Shown here piece after piece: positions 6,231 to 11,329 of a DNA stretch of 11,329 bases. A program made the translations under genes and the position numbers. Position 1 is the stretch's first letter, and each line of letters starts with the position of its first letter. The stretch is from contig JAKAMR010000080.1 of assembly GCA_021812785.1 (NCBI GenBank), forward strand, positions 1 through 11,329, in the 5' to 3' direction. This stretch comes from Nitrospirota bacterium. GTDB taxonomy: Bacteria; Nitrospirota; Thermodesulfovibrionia; Thermodesulfovibrionales; JdFR-88. The notes beneath the pieces are model-generated. The model had not been told where the DNA came from and searched no databases. It was given only the letters and a program-made list of their open reading frames with translations.

Positions 6231-7021
6231 AAGACAGAAAGCTCGGAGACGAATGGTCCGGGTGGGACGGCGAACTGGACCAGCGGGATGTAAAAGTGGA
6301 CGAGGCCCCGCGGACTTTCATCGTGTTGGCCGTAGTGATGATAATACTGTTTGTGGTCCTGTCCTTTATAGGGCTGTATATGATCCAGCCCAGGCTTGCA
6401 CAGTTCAACCCGTCTGCACCGGGATTCGTGGAGACCCTGCTGATAGCTGCCGCTATTGCCTTTACCCTGGCCGGCAGCGTCTGGTGTTTTGCGCTTGCGA
6501 GGTGGAGAAAGCCGATCTTCCCCAGTAAATGGGTGGAGAAGTACGTGCTTTTCCTCCTGCCTAAAACCGTGTGGCTGGGCTCCAAGCTGGGCATCAGCAG
6601 GGACAGGGTGGGCAATTCGTTCATCAAGGCCCATAACAGCCTGATAAGGTCATATGCCGGGAAGTTCAGCCCCGAAAGGCCGCTTATACTTCTGCCCCGC
6701 TGCCTGAAGGCGGAAGTGAGGAAGGAGATACTCTCCATCGCGGGCGAAGGCCTGTTCAAGGTCGTCACCGCAGTGGGGGGGGAGGAGGCAAGGAGGGCAA
6801 TAGAGGAATACAGGCCCACCTTCATTCTTGCCGTGGCCTGTGAGAGGGACCTTATGAGCGGCATGAAGGACGTGGCGGAGAAGGTGCCCGTGCTGGCTAT
6901 CCCGAACGTGCGGCCGGAAGGGCCCTGCAAGAATACCAGCGTGCAGATGGACGAGTTCAGGGAAGCTGTAATATTCATCAAGGAGGAGCTGAGGAAGATC
7001 TCAGAAAACAGCGGCCATTAA
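6227..7021 (+). CDS. Membrane-anchored DUF116 family protein in hopanoid operon
   Basis: This protein has 264 residues. Two membrane segments lie at about 30-52 and 68-90, after a short charged N-terminus. The cytosolic part has the DUF116 pattern: ILLPRCLKAE (C159), TAVGGEEARRAIEEYRP, LAVACERDLMSG (C205) and IPNVRPEGPCKNTSV (C234). Three cysteines in this arrangement could hold a metal or Fe-S centre, but the family's reaction is unknown to me. The additional clustered cysteines (CxxC type) that I remember in many DUF116 proteins after the first motif are absent here. The start at 6227 is chosen over earlier codons in the same frame because it gives the ATGA overlap with hpnA and has GGAG about 11 bases upstream. 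hpnH follows within 5 bases, so a role in hopanoid side-chain chemistry is inferred from position only. Confidence 0.85.
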   Translation: MKDRKLGDEWSGWDGELDQRDVKVDEAPRTFIVLAVVMIILFVVLSFIGLYMIQPRLAQFNPSAPGFVETLLIAAAIAFTLAGSVWCFALARWRKPIFPSKWVEKYVLFLLPKTVWLGSKLGISRDRVGNSFIKAHNSLIRSYAGKFSPERPLILLPRCLKAEVRKEILSIAGEGLFKVVTAVGGEEARRAIEEYRPTFILAVACERDLMSGMKDVAEKVPVLAIPNVRPEGPCKNTSVQMDEFREAVIFIKEELRKISENSGH

Positions 7022-7025
7022 AATC

Positions 7026-8066
7026 GTGGAAAATAAAAAAAACAAAACAAAAAATAAAACGCGTTTTCAACCAGGGCTTTACAAGACCCTTACATGGCAT
7101 TTCATAAAAAACACCCTTACGGGGAAAAAGCGGTTCCCTCTTGTGCTGATGCTTGAGCCGACCCACCGCTGCAACTTGGCTTGCATGGGATGCGACAGGA
7201 TAAGAACGGCGGCGGAGGGCGACCTGCCTGTGTCCGCATGCCTGGAGGCCGCAAGGGAATGCGGGGCCCCGGTGGTCGCGATAACCGGCGGCGAGCCCAT
7301 GATCTATAAGTACTTGCAGCCGCTTGTTAAAGGCCTGCTCAGTGAAGGCAAGTACATATACCTCTGCACAAACGGGGTGCTCGCGCAGGAATTCATAGAA
7401 AGTTTCACCCCACACCCCGCGCTTACCCTCAATTTCCATCTGGACGGACTGGACACCACGCATGACAAGATCACAGGTCTGCCCGGTTCCTTCAACAAGG
7501 CGGTGGAGTCCATACGGAAGGCAAAGGCAAAGGGGTTCAGGGTGAGCACGAATACCACCGTTTATAAGGCGTCCGACCCCGGAGAGCTTGAGGGTCTTTT
7601 TGATCTCCTTTATTCTTCCAGTGTGGACGGGATGCTCATTTCCCCGGCCTTCGCCTATCAGAGTGTTGAGGACAACATATTTTTCAACCGTGGGGAGATA
7701 AACGAGAAATTCACCCGGATGTCGGGTTTCCTTAAAAAGTACCCGCTCATAAACACCCCCACATACATGGATTTCCTGTGCGGCAGGAGGCAGATGCGCT
7801 GCACCCCATGGGGCAATCCCACTTATAATCCGCTTGGGTGGAAGTCGCCGTGCTACCTGGTTACGGACAGTTATTTCCCCTCCTATGCCCGCATGATGAA
7901 GGAGACCAATTGGAGCCTCTATGAGGATGGGAAAGACCCCCGCTGCGCAAACTGCATGGTGCACGGGGGGTACGAGACCACGGTCATGAGGATGGCCTTC
8001 ACCAACCCGCTTGAAGGGCTGAGGCTGGCCTTCTGGAATTTCGGCTCCAACAACAAAAAACGCTGA
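7026..8066 (+). CDS. hpnH: Radical SAM adenosylhopane synthase HpnH
   Basis: HpnH uses a [4Fe-4S] cluster and SAM to add a 5'-deoxyadenosyl group to hopene, giving adenosylhopane, the precursor of all C35 hopanoids. The radical SAM motif CNLACMGC supplies C49, C53 and C56. AITGGEPMIY at 85-94 is the GGE SAM-binding segment. LCTNG contains C114, likely the family cysteine that quenches the product radical. HLDGLDTTHDKITG near 137-150 and SPAFAYQSVEDN are typical of HpnH. The C-terminal cysteine-bearing region (GRRQMRCTPWGNP, SPCYLVTD, CANCMVHGG) matches the DUF3463 tail of the family. Usual members have CxGCGKI after the motif, whereas this one has CMGCDRI. The GTG start gives the expected N-terminal length, but no good ribosome site is visible. 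A single TGA and three codons separate it from the next gene, which is in the same frame. Confidence 0.95.
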   Translation: MENKKNKTKNKTRFQPGLYKTLTWHFIKNTLTGKKRFPLVLMLEPTHRCNLACMGCDRIRTAAEGDLPVSACLEAARECGAPVVAITGGEPMIYKYLQPLVKGLLSEGKYIYLCTNGVLAQEFIESFTPHPALTLNFHLDGLDTTHDKITGLPGSFNKAVESIRKAKAKGFRVSTNTTVYKASDPGELEGLFDLLYSSSVDGMLISPAFAYQSVEDNIFFNRGEINEKFTRMSGFLKKYPLINTPTYMDFLCGRRQMRCTPWGNPTYNPLGWKSPCYLVTDSYFPSYARMMKETNWSLYEDGKDPRCANCMVHGGYETTVMRMAFTNPLEGLRLAFWNFGSNNKKR

Positions 8067-8075
8067 GAGCGCGTT

Positions 8076-9029
8076 TTGCCCGTGGGCCACTTCATTCACC
8101 TGCTTTTAGGCACCATCGCCTTAAGGCCCTATGTTTTCCTTTTCTTCCTGGCTTATCTTTTCGGCTGTTCGGCGCAGTTCGGTTATAAAAGGGCCCTGCT
8201 TTTTTCGGTCGCGGGGTATCTGATAGCGTGGGGCTCCGAGGTTTCCTCCATACACAACGGGTTTCCCTACGGTGCCTATTACTATATACAAAATACAGCC
8301 GGACGGGAGCTTTGGGTAAAAGGGGTTCCTCTCATGGATTCGGCAAGCTACGTCTTTCTGGCTTATGCCAGTTATTCGACCGCCCTCCTTGCGGTCTCGC
8401 CCCTTTTGCGCCGGCCGTCCAGCCGCCGTTTTTTTAAGTTTCCCTTTTTTGGGGATACATTTTTATTGGATACATGGGAAACAAGGGCGCTGGTTTCAAC
8501 AAGGGTCCTTGCCGCGCTTCTTTTTGTCTGCCTGGATATCGTGATAGACCCGGTGGCGCTCCGCGGCGACAGGTGGTTTCTGGGTAAGATATACGGCTAC
8601 AGAAGCGAGGGGGACTATTTTGGCATTCCGCTTTCGAATTTCATTGGATGGGCCATAGTGGGCTACCTGATGGTCTGGGCCTTTCAGTGGATAGACCGCC
8701 TGCTTGTGCGGTCTTTTCCTTTTGCTTTTGGCCGTGATCATTACGGGCGGGGGCTCCCGTGGAGGTTTGCTGTGGGCCCTGCGTTGTATGCCTCCGTGGT
8801 CCTTTTCAATATGTCAGTTACGTTTTACATAGGGGAAAGCAATATCGGCCTGGCGGACGCATTCATCATGCTCCCGCTTGCCGTGCTTTTTTTACTGATA
8901 ACAAGGCTGCAGATCAGAAACTCGGATGAAACAGCCATCACACGGCACCTGGAGGATTTCCCGGATTCTTTCTCGCTCAAGGAAGGTGGGGGGAAAAAAC
9001 TTCTCACAAAGACATTAAAAATTCCTTAA
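8076..9029 (+). CDS. CruF-like integral membrane protein (carotenoid biosynthesis DUF422 family)
   Basis: This 317-residue protein has about seven hydrophobic membrane segments. It carries the signature of the carotenoid_synth/DUF422 family, whose CruF members hydrate the terminal double bond of linear carotenoids. Visible motifs are AWGSEVSSIHNGFPYGAYYY (51-70, with E55), GVPLMDSASYVFLAY (83-97), CLDIVIDPVAL (152-162, with D154 and D158) and YFGIPLSNFIGW (181-192). The acidic residues inside membrane helices are candidate catalytic groups. No carotenoid genes such as crtB, crtI or cruA are in the window; the neighbours are hpnH and hpnG. A hydratase acting on hopene or another polyprenoid is therefore possible, but unproven. 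TTG 8076 gives a 9-base gap after hpnH, and GTG 8082 is an alternative start. The 3' end overlaps the convergent hpnG gene by 26 bases. Confidence 0.85.
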   Translation: MPVGHFIHLLLGTIALRPYVFLFFLAYLFGCSAQFGYKRALLFSVAGYLIAWGSEVSSIHNGFPYGAYYYIQNTAGRELWVKGVPLMDSASYVFLAYASYSTALLAVSPLLRRPSSRRFFKFPFFGDTFLLDTWETRALVSTRVLAALLFVCLDIVIDPVALRGDRWFLGKIYGYRSEGDYFGIPLSNFIGWAIVGYLMVWAFQWIDRLLVRSFPFAFGRDHYGRGLPWRFAVGPALYASVVLFNMSVTFYIGESNIGLADAFIMLPLAVLFLLITRLQIRNSDETAITRHLEDFPDSFSLKEGGGKKLLTKTLKIP

Positions 9030-9747
9030 GGGCTGAGGCCAGGGCCCTTGCCGCTTTATCCGAACTTCTCCCGAATTTTATGGCCCTGGGGATGAGGTGC
9101 GGATTGGAAGCAAAGCGCCCTGCCGCCAGGCGGATGCTTATTTGTCCTTTAGTGTCTGCGATATCCATCGGGGAAATCCCTATCTCCTCATCGGCCCTGT
9201 CCGTTATCGAGCGCAAAGCTAAAAACTCCGCCCCGCTTTTCAAGGCGGCCCCGGCCACAGGGAAGGTCTCCATGTCGCAAACGGGATATTGAAGCCCCGC
9301 AGCCGGTGAATCTTTCAAGGCGGGCTTCTCAATCCATTCCGAAAGGGTTACGATGGAGCCCCGCTTTGCGCTTTTCCCTTTCGATACTACCGCAAAAAAG
9401 TCCTTGAAGCGCGGCCCGCAAAGCCCGATACTGTCTGGGGTTGTTGGGCTGCCGGGGGGCTTTGGATGAAGGAATGCCGTTTCCGGGCATATCAACTCTC
9501 CGTATTCGGCTCCCTCGTAAAGCGCTCCGGCAAAACCCGCAGATATAACGAGCGAGGGTCTGTGCACCAGAAGGGCGCTGGCTGTGCGGACTGTGGCGTT
9601 TGCCACCCCCATGCCTGTCAAAACGATGGCTGCCTCAGTCTTCCCGGATCTGGCCAGCCAGTCGCCCTCTCCACCTGAGCGTGCGCCCAGCTCCTTTACC
9701 AGATATTTTATCTCCTGTTTCAGCGCAGCCAGGATAAGTATTTTCAA
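9004..9747 (-). CDS. hpnG: Adenosylhopane nucleosidase/phosphorylase HpnG
   Basis: HpnG belongs to the purine nucleoside phosphorylase/MTA-SAH nucleosidase superfamily and removes adenine from adenosylhopane to yield (phospho)ribosylhopane. The protein has about 247 residues. Motifs are LILAALKQEIKYL at the N-terminus, TGMGVANA (44-51), SAGFAGAL (69-76), the substrate-binding CDMETFPVA (157-165), and LRSITDRADEEIG (178-190), which carries the likely catalytic Asp. I prefer TTG 9747, which places KILILAAL directly at the start and has GAAAGG 9 bases upstream; ATG 9786 or TTG 9795 would add residues without family character. A 6-codon ORF (MKGIRL, ATG at 9764) ends in a TGA that overlaps this TTG. 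The gene runs against the rest of the cluster, converges on the CruF-like gene with a 26-base overlap, and diverges from hpnI. Confidence 0.9.
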   Translation of the reverse strand: MKILILAALKQEIKYLVKELGARSGGEGDWLARSGKTEAAIVLTGMGVANATVRTASALLVHRPSLVISAGFAGALYEGAEYGELICPETAFLHPKPPGSPTTPDSIGLCGPRFKDFFAVVSKGKSAKRGSIVTLSEWIEKPALKDSPAAGLQYPVCDMETFPVAGAALKSGAEFLALRSITDRADEEIGISPMDIADTKGQISIRLAAGRFASNPHLIPRAIKFGRSSDKAARALASALKEFLMSL

Positions 9748-9861
9748 AGCCGGATGCCTTTCATAAAAATAGTTGCCTGACGGCATTAAAACCAATCTTA
9801 TCCTAATTCTTCCCGGTATTTTTTGCTACAGATTCGCCTCTGAATAAAGTAATGTAAAAAC

Positions 9862-11064
9862 ATGCGCACGGTTTCGGAAGCACTTTATATAGCGTGTTTC
9901 ATTCTAGCCGCCGGAGGCGGGCTTTATACCCTTTTTTCCATTTTTTGCGTCCTAATGGCCGGGGTAAACCATAAGTCCTCTGAATCGTCTCCTGAACGGG
10001 GTTTTCCCCCTGTCTCTATTTTAAAGCCCCTGCGGGGCGCTGACTACCGCCTCAAGGAGAACCTGGCCGGCTTCTGCCGCCAGGACTATCCGGATTACGA
10101 AGTCCTGCTTGGGTTAAGGAGCACGAAAGACGGCGCTTACGGCGCTGCCCTGGAAATAGAGCGGATGTTCCCGGAGAAGGTGCGGCTGGTAGTTGGACAT
10201 GGGGACCTGGGGGCCAACCGGAAGGTCTCTAACCTTTACCGGCTTTCGCAAAGCGCAAAACATGATCTTGTTGCGGTAAGCGACAGTGATATGAAGGTGG
10301 ATGGTGGCTACCTTAAAACGATCGTCTCCGAGTACATGGAAAATGAGAATACCGGCCTCGTAACATCCCTCTACAGGATAACGGAACCTGTTTCCGTGGG
10401 CGCGGCTTTTGAGTCCCTCAGCATAGCCCTGGATTTTATCCCGTCCGTGCTCGTGGCGAAGGTGGTTGAGCGCAAAATATCTTTTGGTCTCGGGGCATCC
10501 ATGCTTTTTTCAAGGGAAAGGTTTGAGGAGACGGGAGGGTTCAGGGCCATAGCGGATCACCTTGCAGATGATTACCAGGTGGGGCACAGGCTATACGGGA
10601 AGGGATATGAAGTGGTCCTTTCAAAGTACGTAATGGAGGATATGGAAGGCCCAATGCGGTTTTTGGACTACCTGCTGCACCAGTTGAGATGGGCAAGGAC
10701 GTACAGGGCTTCAAGGCCCAAGGGCTATATAGGCTATGGGATAACCCATTTTTTTGCCTACTGCTTTTTTCTCTCTGTCTTTTGGCCGGGAGCACTGACC
10801 TTTTCGGCCCTTGCCCTTTCGTTTTTTCTGCGTGCCCTGGGCGGGTTTGCCGTAAACAGGCGGTTCATTGGCCGGACGGGATGGGGCCGGTGGCTTTTTC
10901 TTCTGCCAGCGAAGGACATGCTGTCTTTTGGCATCTGGCTTTTGAGTTTTGCCGGCAGGCAGGTGGCATGGAGGGGGGACATTTACAGGGTCACCAGAAC
11001 CGGGGAGTTGCGCAAAATGGATAGCGAGCGTAACCCGGAGGGCAAGCGAGGCGAATCCGGTTAA
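9862..11064 (+). CDS. hpnI: Hopanoid biosynthesis family 2 glycosyltransferase HpnI
   Basis: HpnI is a membrane glycosyltransferase related to ceramide glucosyltransferase; in characterised systems it adds N-acetylglucosamine from UDP-GlcNAc to bacteriohopanetetrol, after which HpnK and HpnJ make the cyclitol ether. Membrane segments are at about 8-33, 296-322 and 346-366. Catalytic elements are PVSILKPLRGAD (50-61), the DxD-type SDSD (140-143), FGLGASMLFSRE (208-219), ADDYQVGHRL with the acceptor Asp pair D236/D237, and HQLRWARTYR carrying the QLRW box at 274-277. The final 20 residues are polar (SERNPEGKRGESG) and extend past the fold. Neither hpnJ nor hpnK is present in the window, so the end product cannot be deduced. 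There is no clear ribosome site. A weak promoter (TTGCTA 9823-9828, TAAAGT 9845-9850) would give an almost leaderless mRNA. Confidence 0.92.
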   Translation: MRTVSEALYIACFILAAGGGLYTLFSIFCVLMAGVNHKSSESSPERGFPPVSILKPLRGADYRLKENLAGFCRQDYPDYEVLLGLRSTKDGAYGAALEIERMFPEKVRLVVGHGDLGANRKVSNLYRLSQSAKHDLVAVSDSDMKVDGGYLKTIVSEYMENENTGLVTSLYRITEPVSVGAAFESLSIALDFIPSVLVAKVVERKISFGLGASMLFSRERFEETGGFRAIADHLADDYQVGHRLYGKGYEVVLSKYVMEDMEGPMRFLDYLLHQLRWARTYRASRPKGYIGYGITHFFAYCFFLSVFWPGALTFSALALSFFLRALGGFAVNRRFIGRTGWGRWLFLLPAKDMLSFGIWLLSFAGRQVAWRGDIYRVTRTGELRKMDSERNPEGKRGESG

Positions 11065-11086
11065 ATCGGAGTAATCCCTGCATTCG

Positions 11087-11101
11087 ATGCCCGAAGGGCA
11101 T
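11087..11101 (+). other. Perfect hairpin after hpnI, without T-run
   Basis: ATGCCC-GAA-GGGCAT forms a 6-base-pair stem with a GAA loop 22 bases after the hpnI stop. It is followed by AAAAA rather than T, so it is not a standard intrinsic terminator on the plus strand; on the minus strand no T-run follows either. It may stabilise the 3' end of the hpnI mRNA or belong to a small repeat. Confidence 0.4.
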
Positions 11102-11125
11102 AAAAATGGATAAAACAGAAAATTC

Positions 11126-11153
11126 TTGATGCTTCTTAATAGTCTGGTAATAT
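11126..11153 (+). promoter_or_regulatory. Candidate promoter of the last, partial gene
   Basis: TTGATG at 11126-11131 and TAATAT at 11148-11153 are 16 bases apart, and TGG directly before the -10 box makes it an extended -10 type. Each box matches consensus at about 4 of 6 positions. It is well placed for the gene starting at 11177 and implies that this gene is transcribed separately from hpnI. Confidence 0.35.
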
Positions 11154-11176
11154 TTTTTCAATAGGAATAATATATT

Positions 11177-11329
11177 ATGTTACAAATGACCTCGTTAGAG
11201 CATATCCTTGAGAGGATTGAGGCTAAAAAAGCCGATTACGAGGCCTACAATTTCACCTATGCGGAAAGCACAGCCTTCAAGACTTTTTTCGATCTTGCCC
11301 AGGAATATGATTATTTTGAGGATTTTTAC
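11177..11329 (+). CDS. Unidentified gene, 5' part only (cut by window end)
   Basis: The first 51 codons are visible and open to the window edge. The product starts MLQMTSLEHILERIEAKKAD and continues with a Tyr/Phe-rich acidic stretch (YEAYNFTYAE, then FKTFFDLAQEYDYFEDFY). It has no signal peptide or membrane segment so far, and the start is predicted alpha-helical. AGGA at about 11163-11166 is a suitable ribosome site for ATG 11177; ATG 11186 is an alternative start. I do not recognise the family from this part. The candidate promoter before it and the 112-base gap from hpnI suggest a separate transcription unit. Confidence 0.7.
   Translation, partial: MLQMTSLEHILERIEAKKADYEAYNFTYAESTAFKTFFDLAQEYDYFEDFY

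Noticed and set aside
11087..11101. Intrinsic terminator after hpnI
   Set aside because: The hairpin is good, but neither strand has the T-run needed after it.

Overview
The window looks like chromosomal DNA of a Gram-negative, hopanoid-making bacterium. Frequent AUA and AGG codons, several weak or absent Shine-Dalgarno sites, TTG/GTG starts, and a TlyA plus HEAT-like hypothetical pair would fit Nitrospirota or former Deltaproteobacteria. That placement is an inference from style and gene content, not a proof.

Layout. Bases 1-353 are the right end of an IS21-family insertion sequence: the istB 3' end followed by paired terminal repeats ending in TGACA. Bases 354-1538 are visibly poorer in G+C and gene-sparse, with one clear gene, the ribosome-rescue hydrolase arfB (685-1104). 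From 1539 on the style becomes uniform: tlyA, an rRNA 2'-O-methyltransferase, followed 2 bases later by a HEAT-like protein of unknown function.

The main content, 3068-11064, is a hopanoid lipid cluster: squalene-hopene cyclase (shc), hpnA (NAD-dependent epimerase/reductase-like), a membrane-anchored DUF116 protein, hpnH (radical SAM adenosylhopane synthase), a CruF-like membrane protein of the carotenoid hydratase family, hpnG (phosphorylase/nucleosidase, on the opposite strand) and hpnI (family 2 glycosyltransferase). From known pathway chemistry, Shc makes hopene/diplopterol, HpnH adds 5'-deoxyadenosyl, HpnG removes adenine to open the C35 side chain, and HpnI glycosylates the bacteriohopanepolyol head. 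The DUF116 and CruF-like genes are tightly packed between core hpn genes and are candidates for extra hopanoid steps. The window ends inside an unrecognised gene starting at 11177.

The most unusual sequence signal is upstream of hpnA. Five degenerate copies of the hpnA initiation region (ATGAAAGyxxTGGTAA-like) lie at 5085, 5112, 5135, 5167 and 5190, the last being the real start. They form three mini-ORFs joined to one another and to hpnA by four-base ATGA stop/start overlaps. A similar single mini-ORF overlaps the shc start.
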